From assembly GCA_029980465.1 (NCBI GenBank), contig JARYIJ010000001.1, positions 2,293,501 through 2,357,500 on the forward strand: a DNA stretch of 64,000 nucleotides. The letters run 5' to 3'. The notes beneath the pieces were generated by a model. It made no database searches. It worked only from the letters and a program-made list of their open reading frames with translations, and was not told the origin of the DNA. Of this stretch, positions 9,136 to 17,265 are shown piece by piece. This DNA comes from Pseudolabrys sp. Lineage in GTDB: Bacteria > Pseudomonadota > Alphaproteobacteria > Rhizobiales > Xanthobacteraceae. Position numbers and translations under genes: made by a program. Positions within the stretch are counted from its first letter, which is position 1. The number at the start of each line of letters is the position of its first letter.

Positions 9136-10626
9136 CTACCTTGTCGGCGCGGCGGTGCTCACCCGTTCGCCCGGCACGTCGCCGACCGCGCGGAAGGCGT
9201 CGATCAACCCGGCGCCGTAGTCGTCGTCACGTCCTTTCTTGCCGAGGTCCTTGGCGGTGGCGAGCAGGATGGCGCGCACCTGGTCCGGCTTGAGATGCGG
9301 CTCGTGCTGCAGCATCAGCGCGGCGATGCCGCTGACCTCGGCGGACGAATAGGACGTGCCGGTCGACACCTCGTAGCCGCCGTTCGGCACCGCGATCAGG
9401 ATATCGACGCCCGGCGCCGCGATGGCGATCTGGCGGCCGCGATTAGCGCCGTCGAACACCTTGTCGGACGAGTCGGTCGCCGTGACGGCGATCACCTCGG
9501 GCTCGGCGGCGGGATAGAGCGGCGGCGACTTCGGCCCGGCATTGCCGGCGGCAGCGATCAGCACGACGCCTTTTCTGTGCGCGGCGACGAGGCTGCGGTG
9601 GATCGCCGGGTCGGCGGGACCGGCGAAGCTCATGTTGATGATGCGGGCATGGTGCGTCACGGCCCAGTCGATGCCCTTCATGATGTTGAAAGTCGTCGCC
9701 TCGGCGGTGTTGCCGGCGGGGTCGAAGGCGCGCACCGCCAGGATCCTGGCGCCGGGCGCCGAACCCATGAGCCGGCTATGGCCGGCAATCAAAGCGGCGA
9801 TCGCGGTACCATGTGAATGCGGGGCGAACGGAGTCGATAATGTGTCGAATGTCTCCGCGATGGAGCCGGCCAACTCGGGCTGGGTCACGTCGACGCCGGA
9901 ATCGATGACGGCGACGAGCACGTTGTCGCCCTTCGCGATGGCATGCGCTTCGGGGAGATGCATGCGCGACACGGCATATTGGGCGGGGTCGCCCTCGGCC
10001 GGTTTCGCCGGGGCAGCGCCGGCGGCGGTTGCGGGCTCGGTCTTGGCCTTGGCCGGTTCGGGTTTGCCCTCCGCGGTCTGTTGCAACGTGAAGAGATAGT
10101 TCGGCTGCGCCGAAGCGATGCGGCGGTCGGCGTCGAGCGCGCGGATCACGGTAGCCACCGCGCGGCGGTCGGGAATGCGCCAGCGATAGAACGTCGTGCC
10201 GAGCAGGTCGTCGCGCCGCGACTCCAGCGCGGCCAGGCGGAAGCGGCGCTGGATAGCGGCGATGGTGCGTTGAGGCGTCGTATTCGGCAGCTCGATCACG
10301 ACCTCGTCGGGCACCATGCGTGTTTCGCCCGCGGGCGGGATGCCCGATGTCCGCGCCGGCTGGCGCGGTCCGGCGTTGCGCGATCCGTGCGGTGGCGGTT
10401 CGTCGACGACGGTGCCGCCGGCTGGCGGCTGCGACGCGATGATGCCGGTGACGACGCCGACGCCGAATCCGGCGAGCCCGGCGCCACCCCATCCGCCGCC
10501 GCCATGATAGCCGCCGCCTCCCGTGACCGGGCCTCTGACACGCTGGGCGCAGGCGAGATCGGGCGAGGCGAGGCAGGCCGCGGCCATCGCGGCGCCGACG
10601 AAGAGTGCGAGCTTGCGGATGTTCAT
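9136..10626 (-). CDS. Secreted subtilisin-like serine peptidase (S8) with propeptide-like domain
   Basis: 496 residues. Signal peptide 1-27 (cut after ACA), a Gly/His/Trp-rich stretch and a glycine-zipper-like hydrophobic segment (about 33-65), a linker, then a propeptide-like domain (about 103-178, PDEVVIEL... to ...PNYLF), an Ala/Lys/Glu-rich linker and the S8 catalytic domain. The triad is visible as Asp242 (VIDSGVD), His272 (HSHGTA) and Ser425 (GTSYSS). The frame is open far upstream, but that overlaps the anti-sigma gene; ATG at 10626 gives the signal peptide. It is 11 bases downstream of the anti-sigma gene, so it is probably the third gene of the sigma operon. Substrate unknown. Confidence 0.88.
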   Translation of the reverse strand: MNIRKLALFVGAAMAAACLASPDLACAQRVRGPVTGGGGYHGGGGWGGAGLAGFGVGVVTGIIASQPPAGGTVVDEPPPHGSRNAGPRQPARTSGIPPAGETRMVPDEVVIELPNTTPQRTIAAIQRRFRLAALESRRDDLLGTTFYRWRIPDRRAVATVIRALDADRRIASAQPNYLFTLQQTAEGKPEPAKAKTEPATAAGAAPAKPAEGDPAQYAVSRMHLPEAHAIAKGDNVLVAVIDSGVDVTQPELAGSIAETFDTLSTPFAPHSHGTAIAALIAGHSRLMGSAPGARILAVRAFDPAGNTAEATTFNIMKGIDWAVTHHARIINMSFAGPADPAIHRSLVAAHRKGVVLIAAAGNAGPKSPPLYPAAEPEVIAVTATDSSDKVFDGANRGRQIAIAAPGVDILIAVPNGGYEVSTGTSYSSAEVSGIAALMLQHEPHLKPDQVRAILLATAKDLGKKGRDDDYGAGLIDAFRAVGDVPGERVSTAAPTR

Positions 10627-10637
10627 GGCACGAGCCC

Positions 10638-11342
10638 TCAATGGACCGTCGCGATGAAGTCGACAGTCTTGTCCTGTTGCAGCGCTTTGACAATGCGGTC
10701 GAGGTCGGTCTTCGGCAGGCTGGCCGTGCCGACGCGGACCCGGTACAGGCCGCCGGGTGCCGGACCGCCGACGACGGCCAGTTTGTTTGTTTCGAGGAAT
10801 GTCGTGATGTCGGCGGCGCTGGCCTGGGCGGCGAAGCGGATCATGACAAAGCTGCCCTCGGCCGGCGCGGTCGCCGGCGCCGAGGCCGTCTGATAGCCGC
10901 CGCTCTTGTTGTCGTTGATGACGACGCCGGTGATGACCGCGGCCTGCAGCGCGATCACCAGAATTGCCGCCGCCGCCGACCACGCCACAGCGCGCGGCGA
11001 GAAGCCGGCCATGAATTCAGAGAAGCGCGCCCCCAGGTTGAGCGACGGCCGCGGCCTGCGCGCCGGTTCGGCGTCGATGCCGCGCATGAGCTTGTCGAAG
11101 GCGCGGGCGGAGGGCACGCCGAGCGACTCGTTGAGGCCGATGGTCTCGCCGAGCTCCTCGCGCACCAGGCTATACCGGCGCGCCAGCTCCGGATCACGGG
11201 CAAGCGCGTCGTCGACGCGCCTGGCGTCACGGCGCGACAGCGTGCCCGCCGCGTGCCAGGGCAGCAACGCTTCGATCTCGTCGCGCTCGTTCATCTTGCT
11301 GTCTGCATCGCCAGTCATGTCGCCGCTCGTATTGCCGGTCAT
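10638..11342 (-). CDS. Membrane anti-sigma factor with propeptide-like periplasmic domain
   Basis: 234 residues in three parts: a cytoplasmic anti-sigma domain (about 18-70, EIEALLPWHAAGTLS, resembling the zinc-finger anti-sigma fold but without the metal cysteines), one membrane helix (about 118-142) and an external domain (164-234). The external domain begins FVMIRFAAQ and ends KALQQDKTVDFIATVH. It shows the strand-helix-strand-helix-strand pattern of subtilase propeptides and resembles that part of the neighbouring peptidase. The ATG overlaps the sigma stop (ATGA); TTG at 11348 is an alternative. Role as an anti-sigma is inferred from position and topology. Confidence 0.8.
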   Translation of the reverse strand: MTGNTSGDMTGDADSKMNERDEIEALLPWHAAGTLSRRDARRVDDALARDPELARRYSLVREELGETIGLNESLGVPSARAFDKLMRGIDAEPARRPRPSLNLGARFSEFMAGFSPRAVAWSAAAAILVIALQAAVITGVVINDNKSGGYQTASAPATAPAEGSFVMIRFAAQASAADITTFLETNKLAVVGGPAPGGLYRVRVGTASLPKTDLDRIVKALQQDKTVDFIATVH

Positions 11343-11899
11343 GGCCAACCTCGATCCACGCCGCGCTGCTTGAGCAACTCGGCCAGTTTCTTGCGCGCAT
11401 AAAACATGCGCGTCTTCACGGTCGCTTCCGGGATGCCGACGATCCGGGCCACGTCTTCCACGGACTTTTCGTGGTAGTAGACCAGATCGACGATCTCCCG
11501 ATGCTCGGCGGACAATGCGCCCAATGCGTCGCGCAGGATCTCGCCTTTGTCCTTCTTCTCCAGAGCCACCTGCGGCGTATCGGCGGTGTCGACGATCGCT
11601 CCGGCAGTCTCCTCATCCAGTTCCTGCTCCGGCTTGCGCCGAAGCACTGACAGCGCCTTGAACCGCGCGATCGACAACAGCCAGGTCGTGACCGCCGAAC
11701 GCCCCTCGAATGAGCCGGCTTGCCGCCAGACGTCGAGGAACACCTCGCTGATCAGGTCCTCGGCTGTCGCCTCGTTGCGGACGAGGCGCAGCACGAACCG
11801 GAAGACGCGGACATGATGCCGCGCGAACAGCACCTGCATCGCCAACCGGTCGCCTTGAGCGATCCGGCCGATCAGGACTTCGTCAGAGGCCATCTGCAT
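11339..11899 (-). CDS. ECF-type RNA polymerase sigma factor
   Basis: 186 residues with only sigma regions 2 and 4. Region 2 is around residues 10-90 (FRFVLRLVRNEATAEDLISEVFLDVWRQ resembles region 2.1-2.2) and region 4 around 125-180 (EHREIVDLVYYHEKSVEDVARIVGIPEATVKTRM is the helix-turn-helix that reads the -35 box). It recruits RNA polymerase to a small regulon. First gene of the sigma/anti-sigma/subtilase operon. A second in-frame ATG at 11893 is possible. A TGAACC-N16-CGAC promoter lies at the right distance upstream. Confidence 0.92.
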   Translation of the reverse strand: MQMASDEVLIGRIAQGDRLAMQVLFARHHVRVFRFVLRLVRNEATAEDLISEVFLDVWRQAGSFEGRSAVTTWLLSIARFKALSVLRRKPEQELDEETAGAIVDTADTPQVALEKKDKGEILRDALGALSAEHREIVDLVYYHEKSVEDVARIVGIPEATVKTRMFYARKKLAELLKQRGVDRGWP

Positions 11900-11920
11900 C
11901 GGTCGGTCCGCTCACTGCAT

Positions 11921-11948
11921 CAGTCGCCGGACGCGGCCGTAAGGTTCA
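11921..11948 (-). promoter_or_regulatory. Putative ECF promoter of the sigma operon
   Basis: On the minus strand TGAACC (11943-11948), 16 bases, then CGACTG (11921-11926). The -10-like box ends 22 bases before the sigma start at 11899. The same two boxes with the same spacing precede the divergent gene at 12186, which supports autoregulation by this sigma factor. Spacing and box style are like other ECF promoters. Confidence 0.6.
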
Positions 11949-11963
11949 AAGCCGGAAAGACAT

Positions 11964-11991
11964 CAGCCGAGGTCGCCGCCTGCCTCGGCTG
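11964..11991. repeat. Perfect 9-base inverted repeat in the divergent region
   Basis: CAGCCGAGG (11964-11972) and CCTCGGCTG (11983-11991) with a 10-base spacer. It lies between the two TGAACC promoters, 16 bases upstream of the sigma -35 box. No T-run follows, so it is not an obvious terminator; it could be an operator. Confidence 0.5.
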
Positions 11992-12108
11992 ACAAGGGTG
12001 CGCCGGGCAGGCCCGGCAGAGCAAGAGAACCAATACCATCGAAGAATCATCATATTTAACAATGGCTTAGGAAAAGATCGGCAAAGAGCTGATTTTTTGC
12101 GGCAGTCA

Positions 12109-12136
12109 TGAACCCATTCGGAGTTGCCTGCGACCC
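12109..12136 (+). promoter_or_regulatory. Putative ECF promoter of the small secreted protein gene
   Basis: TGAACC (12109-12114), 16 bases, CGACCC (12131-12136), about 50 bases before the start codon at 12186. The boxes match those before the ECF sigma gene at 11921-11948 in sequence and spacing. Confidence 0.58.
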
Positions 12137-12185
12137 ATGAGCACAGGATGCGATCGGCGCATCCGGCCAAACAGGAGACACCGCC

Positions 12186-12428
12186 ATGTTTCGCAAGCTC
12201 ACCATCGCCCTCGGCGCCACCATTGCTCTCGCTGCCGCCGCTCTCGCACCGTCCGCCGCCTCCGCGCATCCGCATCACCACGGTTGGGGCTGGGGCTGGG
12301 GCCACGGCTTCGGCATCTACGCCCCGATCTATGCCGCCGCGCCCGTCTATGACGACTGCTACGTCGTGAGGAAGGTCGTCGCGACCCCGTACGGCCCCCG
12401 CGTCCGCCACGTACAGGTCTGCGACTAA
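12186..12428 (+). CDS. Small secreted His/Gly/Trp-rich protein
   Basis: 80 residues. A clear signal peptide (1-27, ending SAASA) is followed by a mature part that starts HPHHHGWGWGWGHG and ends in a conserved-looking piece with two cysteines (DDCYVVRK... and VQVCD). AGGAG stands seven to eleven bases before the ATG. It is divergent from the ECF sigma operon and shares its promoter motif. The His-rich head could bind metal and the cysteines could form one disulfide; neither is proven. No known family is recognised. A strong terminator follows. Confidence 0.75.
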   Translation: MFRKLTIALGATIALAAAALAPSAASAHPHHHGWGWGWGHGFGIYAPIYAAAPVYDDCYVVRKVVATPYGPRVRHVQVCD

Positions 12429-12453
12429 GCAGCCTCGGAATGCCCCCCGAGAA

Positions 12454-12484
12454 ACCCCGGCTTCGACAGGACGCCGGGGTTTTT
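12454..12484 (+). terminator. Intrinsic terminator
   Basis: Perfect stem ACCCCGGC (12454-12461) / GCCGGGGT (12473-12480) with an 11-base loop and a T-run (12480-12484). It ends the small secreted protein transcript. Confidence 0.9.
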
Positions 12485-12589
12485 CTCATCCGCAAATCGC
12501 CGCATTCCGGCACTCGCCCTCGCCCAAGAGTTCTGCTAGGGGGCCGTCATGCGATTTTGTTTCCCGATGTCCGCCCCTGGGTGCCGCCG

Positions 12590-13639
12590 ATGAGGTGGCT
12601 GCGTGCGGCGCTCCGGTTTGTCCAGGACAAGATCGGCTGGAATCGGATCGGATTTCTCCTCAGCGTCACGATCATCGCGGTGGCAGCCTCGGTGCTGTTT
12701 CACATGCTGCGCGATATCGACGTCCACGAGGTGATCCGTGCGCTCAAGCGTACCAATCACCGCGACTTCGTCCTTGCCGCGCTGTTCGTCGCAGGCGCCT
12801 ACGGCACGCTGACCTTCTACGACTGGTTCGCCGTGCGGGCGGTCGACCGCCGTGAAGTCCCGTACCGCGTCGCCGCCTTCAGCGGCTTCACCAGCTACGC
12901 GGTCGGCCACAACATCGGCGCCACGGTCTTCACCGGCGGCGCGGTGCGCTACCGCATCTATTCCGGTTGGGGGCTCAACGCCATCGAGGTGGCGAAGATC
13001 TGCTTCATCGCCGGCTTGACGTTCTGGCTCGGCAACGCCGCCGTCCTGGGCCTGAGCATCATCCATGCGCCGGAAGCCGCGACCGCGATCGACCGTCTGC
13101 CACCCGTCTTCAACCGTATCGTTGGCGTCGCGTCGCTGACGGTGCTCGGCTGCTACGTCGCCTGGGTGTGGACCGCGCCGCGCATGCTCGGCAAGCACGG
13201 CTGGCAGGTGCGGCTGCCCAGCGGCCCGCTGACGCTGCTGCAGATCGGCATCGGCATTCTCGATCTGTCGTGCTGCACGCTGGCGATGTACATGTTGATG
13301 CCGGCCGAGCCCAATATCGGCTTCGTCACGCTGGCGGTGATCTTCGTGACGGCGACGCTGCTCGGTTTCGCCAGCCACGCGCCTGGCGGGCTCGGCGTGT
13401 TCGACGCCACGATGCTGGTGGCGCTCTGGCAGTTCGATCGCGAGCAGCTTCTCGCTGGCCTGCTCCTGTTCCGGCTGCTCTATTACATCTGCCCGTTCGT
13501 GATCGCGCTGATCATGCTCGGCATTCGCGAGTCGATCATCAATCTGCGCTCGCCGGGCGTGCTGCCGCCGTCGCAGCCGGTGCAGACCACCGCGCCGCTC
13601 AAGAGCGAGATCGAAACGCGCACGACGGAGCCCGGCTAA
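12590..13639 (+). CDS. UPF0104 / lysylphosphatidylglycerol-synthase-type membrane protein
   Basis: 349-residue inner-membrane protein with about seven to eight hydrophobic segments. SYAVGHNIGATVFTGGAVRYR and SHAPGGLGVFDATML are typical of the flippase-like region of the MprF/UPF0104 family. There is no C-terminal lysyl-transferase domain, so it is the membrane part alone; a lipid-transport role is inferred. ATG at 12590 is chosen; GTG at 12581 is in frame. The next gene, phoR, begins 16 bases downstream, so they may be co-transcribed. Confidence 0.8.
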   Translation: MRWLRAALRFVQDKIGWNRIGFLLSVTIIAVAASVLFHMLRDIDVHEVIRALKRTNHRDFVLAALFVAGAYGTLTFYDWFAVRAVDRREVPYRVAAFSGFTSYAVGHNIGATVFTGGAVRYRIYSGWGLNAIEVAKICFIAGLTFWLGNAAVLGLSIIHAPEAATAIDRLPPVFNRIVGVASLTVLGCYVAWVWTAPRMLGKHGWQVRLPSGPLTLLQIGIGILDLSCCTLAMYMLMPAEPNIGFVTLAVIFVTATLLGFASHAPGGLGVFDATMLVALWQFDREQLLAGLLLFRLLYYICPFVIALIMLGIRESIINLRSPGVLPPSQPVQTTAPLKSEIETRTTEPG

Positions 13640-13654
13640 CCGCGGTCGAACACG

Positions 13655-14836
13655 ATGGACGACGCAACCGGCGGTCCCGAGTCAGAGTCGACACCGTTGC
13701 AGCGCATCTGGTTGGCGTTGCGCGGCCGCGGCGGGCCGGGGGGCGCTGGCGCGCCGGCCGGCGCCGTTCCCACCGCCCCGGGCGGATCGATGCTGGCGCC
13801 GGTCATCGATGCGCTGCCCAATCCGACCATCGCGCTCGGCCGCGACATGCAGGTGCTGGCCTTCAACGGGCCGGCGGCGGCCCTCGCGCCGGCGCTGCGG
13901 CATGGCGCGCCGATCTTCCATGCGTTGCGTACGCCGGACCTGATCGAGGCCATCCGCCGCGCCGCCACGACACACGAGCCGCAGCAGGTCGAGATCGTCG
14001 AACGCATGCCGGACCGCTGGTTCGAGGTGGTCGTCGTGCCGATGCGCGGCACCGGCGATCCGGACATGCTGCTGCTCACCTTCAACGACCGCACGCCGCT
14101 GCGCCGCGTCGAGGAGATGCGGGCCGATTTCGTCGCCAACGCCAGCCACGAGCTGCGCACGCCGCTCGCCGCGCTGCTCGGCTTCATCGAGACGCTGCAG
14201 GGGCCGGCGCGCGACGATACCGCGGCGCGCGAGCGGTTCCTCGGCATCATGCAGAACCAGGCGACCCGCATGGCGCGCCTGATCGACGACCTGCTGTCGC
14301 TGTCGCGCATCGAGCTCAACGCGCACCTGCGGCCGGGCACGCCGGTCGAATTGTCGTCGATCGTGCGGCAGGTGGTCGACGGGCTGCAGACGCTGGCGCG
14401 CGACCGTGGCGTCGCGATCAAGGTCGCCGGCGCCGACGAGACGCTGGTCGTGCTCGGCGATCGCGACGAATTGATCCGCGCGCTCGAGAACCTGGTCGAG
14501 AACGCGCTGAAATACGGCGCCTCCGGCAAGGAGGTCGAGATCACGCTGGGCCGGCACGCGGCCGGCGCGGGCGGCGAGGCTACCGTGACCGTGCGCGACC
14601 ACGGGCCCGGCATCGCCCCCGAACATCTGCCGCGGCTGACCGAGCGGTTTTATCGCGTCGACGTCGCCGACAGCCGCGCCCAGGGCGGCACCGGGCTCGG
14701 CCTTGCTTTGGTCAAGCACGTCCTCAACCGGCACGGCGGCCGGCTTTCGGTGACGAGCACGCCGGGACAGGGCGCGACCTTCACGGTGCATCTGCCGCTG
14801 CACACCGCCCGAGCGGCGGAAACCGATAATCCGTAA
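13655..14836 (+). CDS. phoR: Phosphate regulon sensor histidine kinase
   Basis: 393 residues. A Gly/Pro/Ala-rich head (1-45), a PAS-like domain (about 48-145), a HisKA dimerisation domain with the phospho-acceptor in [10 protein letters not shown] (His165), and a HATPase domain with N ([11 protein letters not shown]), G1 ([13 protein letters not shown]) and G2 ([12 protein letters not shown]) boxes. It should phosphorylate PhoB when phosphate is low. No transmembrane helix is visible, and an in-frame stop 16 bases before the ATG rules out a longer N-terminus. The pst genes follow, which supports the assignment. Confidence 0.88.
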   Translation: MDDATGGPESESTPLQRIWLALRGRGGPGGAGAPAGAVPTAPGGSMLAPVIDALPNPTIALGRDMQVLAFNGPAAALAPALRHGAPIFHALRTPDLIEAIRRAATTHEPQQVEIVERMPDRWFEVVVVPMRGTGDPDMLLLTFNDRTPLRRVEEMRADFVANASHELRTPLAALLGFIETLQGPARDDTAARERFLGIMQNQATRMARLIDDLLSLSRIELNAHLRPGTPVELSSIVRQVVDGLQTLARDRGVAIKVAGADETLVVLGDRDELIRALENLVENALKYGASGKEVEITLGRHAAGAGGEATVTVRDHGPGIAPEHLPRLTERFYRVDVADSRAQGGTGLGLALVKHVLNRHGGRLSVTSTPGQGATFTVHLPLHTARAAETDNP

Positions 14837-14854
14837 CCAGATCAGCCAGTTAGA

Positions 14855-14886
14855 CTGTCATTTGCGTGTCATGCAACCGTTATATT
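14855..14886 (+). promoter_or_regulatory. Pho box and -10 element before pstS
   Basis: CTGTCAT (14855-14861), four bases, GTGTCAT (14866-14872): two seven-base PhoB half-sites at the standard 11-base pitch. TATATT at 14881-14886 fits a -10 box placed downstream of a PhoB-bound -35 region. PhoB-P should activate pstSCAB-phoU-phoB from here. The leader to pstS is about 190 bases and holds no gene. Confidence 0.88.
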
Positions 14887-15077
14887 GCGGTGACATGCGC
14901 CTTCTAACGCAGCCCCGGGCTTCGGAATTCCTTGTCCTGACGCACGACCGTCAGGGGGCCGAAGCCGACAGTGGAGTGCGTTGTCGACCAACAAAGCCGC
15001 CCGTTGATGGGACCCAGACGATCGAGCGCCATGGGCGCGCTCGGCAGCGCGCGGCTGTCAAACCATGGAGAGTTATC

Positions 15078-16115
15078 TTGAAACACTGGCACACCTTGGC
15101 GGCCGCCGGCCTGATCGCCGCTGCCGCCCTCGCTCCGGCGAAAGCCGCCGACATTTCCGGTGCCGGCGCGACGTTTCCGTATCCGATCTATGCGAAGTGG
15201 GCGGACGCCTACAAGAAAGCGACGGGTAACGGCCTCAATTATCAGTCGATCGGCTCGGGGGGCGGCATCAAGCAGATCAGCGCGCGCACCGTGACGTTCG
15301 GCGCCTCCGACATGCCGCTGCAGCCGGCGCAGCTCGACAAGATCGGCGTCGTCCAGTTCCCGACGGTGATGGGCGGCATCGTGCCGGTCGTCAATCTCGA
15401 CGGCGTCAAAAGCAACGACCTGACTATCGACGGCCCGACGCTCGCCAAGATCTATCTCGGCGAGATCATCAAGTGGGACGATCCGGCGATCAGGAAGCTC
15501 AACCCCGCCGTCAAGCTGCCGTCGCAGGCGATCGCGCTGGTCCACCGCTCGGACGGATCGGGCACGACCTTCATCTTCACCAACTACCTGTCGAAGGTCA
15601 GCGCCGACTGGAAGTCGAAGGTCGGCAACAACACCTCGGTTGAGTGGCCGGGCGGCATCGGCGCCAAGGGCAACGAAGGCGTCGCCAACAATGTCGGCCA
15701 GACCAAGGGCGCGATCGGTTACGTCGAGACCGCCTACGCCAAGCAGAACCATCTGACGACCATGAAGATGGTCAACAAGGATGGCCAGACGGTCGCCGCG
15801 ACTCCGGCCGCGATCCAGGCCGCCGCGGCCGGTGCCGACTGGAAGAACGCGCCGGGCTTCTACATGATCCTGACGGATGCGCCGGGCGCCAAGTCGTGGC
15901 CGATCGCCGGCGCGACCTTCATCCTTGTGCCGAAGCAGCCCAAGGACATCGCCGCCACCAAGGAGGCCCTCGACTTCTTCTCGTGGGCCTACAAGAACGG
16001 CGGCGAGATGGCGTCGAGCCTCGACTACATCCCGATGCCCGACACTGTCGTCGATCTGATCAAGACCGAGTGGAAGACGCAGATCAAGGACAACAGCGGC
16101 AAGCCGGTGTTCTGA
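15078..16115 (+). CDS. pstS: Periplasmic phosphate-binding protein of the Pst transporter
   Basis: 345 residues with a signal peptide (1-23, ending PAKA) and the start of the mature protein [19 protein letters not shown]. Phosphate ligands lie in the [16 protein letters not shown] and RSDGSGTTF loops. It captures phosphate for PstCAB. The start is taken as TTG at 15078, with GGAGAG five to six bases upstream; upstream in-frame ATGs would spoil the signal peptide. A hairpin separates it from pstC. Confidence 0.96.
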   Translation: MKHWHTLAAAGLIAAAALAPAKAADISGAGATFPYPIYAKWADAYKKATGNGLNYQSIGSGGGIKQISARTVTFGASDMPLQPAQLDKIGVVQFPTVMGGIVPVVNLDGVKSNDLTIDGPTLAKIYLGEIIKWDDPAIRKLNPAVKLPSQAIALVHRSDGSGTTFIFTNYLSKVSADWKSKVGNNTSVEWPGGIGAKGNEGVANNVGQTKGAIGYVETAYAKQNHLTTMKMVNKDGQTVAATPAAIQAAAAGADWKNAPGFYMILTDAPGAKSWPIAGATFILVPKQPKDIAATKEALDFFSWAYKNGGEMASSLDYIPMPDTVVDLIKTEWKTQIKDNSGKPVF

Positions 16116-16128
16116 CGATGCAAACCCT

Positions 16129-16154
16129 GGAAAGGGCGCCCCACGGCGCCTTTT
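16129..16154 (+). terminator. Hairpin with short T-run between pstS and pstC
   Basis: Arm GGAAAGGGCGCC (16129-16140), loop CCAC, arm GGCGCC followed by TTTTCC. The stem has one mismatch. It probably stops part of the transcripts after pstS, giving more binding protein than permease. Confidence 0.65.
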
Positions 16155-16266
16155 CCGCCCCGCCTTGTCCACCGTTCCGGCCGGCGGACTTGTCTCGCGG
16201 TGTTCGGGCCGTTCAAAGTGGCTTCTCGATGAGGAGCGTCCGGCTTGAGTTTTCAGGAGGCGCTTC

Positions 16267-17262
16267 GTGGCCGATGTAGCGTTGCAAGGCGGAGCCGTCG
16301 TGGCGTCAAAACAGACCGACCGGTCGCAGGTGCTGCGCCGCCTGCAGGTTCACGACGCCGCCTTCCGCGGCCTGACCCGCGCCGCTGCCATCGCGGTCCT
16401 CCTGATCCTCGGCGGCATCATCGTTTCGCTGATCCACGGCTCGTGGCCCGCGCTGCGGACCTTTGGCTTCTCCTTCTTCGTCACCGAGTCCTGGAATCCG
16501 GTGACGAACAGGTTCGGCGCCGTCGCGCCGGTCTACGGCACCATCGTCACCTCGCTGATCGCCATGCTGATCGCGGTTCCGGTCGGCCTGTTCATCGCGA
16601 TGTTTCTCACTGAGCTGTGCCCGATGTGGCTGCGTCGCCCGGTCGGCATCGCCATCGAGCTGCTCGCCGGCATTCCCAGCATCATCTACGGCATCTGGGG
16701 CCTGTTCGTGTTCGCGCCGTTCCTGCAGCAGCACGTCCAGCCGGCGATCATCGCGGCCTTCGGCAACATTCCCGTGCTGTCGAGCCTGTTCGCCGGGCCG
16801 CCCTACGGCATCGGCATCCTGACCGCCGGCCTGATCCTCGCCATTATGGTGCTGCCGTTCATCACGTCGATCTCGCGCGACGTGTTCGAGGCGGTGCCCG
16901 CGGTGCTCAAGGAGGCAAGCTACGGCCTCGGCTGCACGACCTGGGAGGTGATGCGCCATGTCGTGCTGCCCTATACCCGCGTCGGCGTCATCGGCGCCGT
17001 GATGCTGGCGCTCGGCCGCGCGCTCGGCGAGACGATGGCGGTGACCTTCGTCATCGGCAACGCGCACCGCGTCGCGCCGTCGCTGTTCGCGCCGGGCACG
17101 ACGATTTCGGCGACCATCGCCAACGAATTCACCGAGGCGGTCGGCGATCTCTACACGTCGTCGCTGATCGCGCTCGGCCTCATCCTGTTCGTCATCACCT
17201 TCATCGTGCTGGCCGCCGCGCGCTACATGCTGCTGCGGCTCGACGCGCGGACCGGGAGCTGA
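16267..17262 (+). CDS. pstC: Phosphate ABC transporter permease PstC
   Basis: 331-residue inner-membrane permease with six or more hydrophobic segments. [19 protein letters not shown] and the coupling-helix region [20 protein letters not shown] (EAA loop) are typical; [16 protein letters not shown] follows. It forms the channel with PstA. GTG start at 16267 (AGGAGG lies 8-13 bases upstream). pstA begins three bases after its stop. Confidence 0.95.
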   Translation: MADVALQGGAVVASKQTDRSQVLRRLQVHDAAFRGLTRAAAIAVLLILGGIIVSLIHGSWPALRTFGFSFFVTESWNPVTNRFGAVAPVYGTIVTSLIAMLIAVPVGLFIAMFLTELCPMWLRRPVGIAIELLAGIPSIIYGIWGLFVFAPFLQQHVQPAIIAAFGNIPVLSSLFAGPPYGIGILTAGLILAIMVLPFITSISRDVFEAVPAVLKEASYGLGCTTWEVMRHVVLPYTRVGVIGAVMLALGRALGETMAVTFVIGNAHRVAPSLFAPGTTISATIANEFTEAVGDLYTSSLIALGLILFVITFIVLAAARYMLLRLDARTGS

Positions 17263-17265
17263 GCC

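Noticed and set aside
11946..12410. 154-residue minus-strand frame over the divergent promoters
   Set aside because: It covers two promoter motifs and the opposite strand of the small secreted protein; Gly/Arg-rich with no motif.
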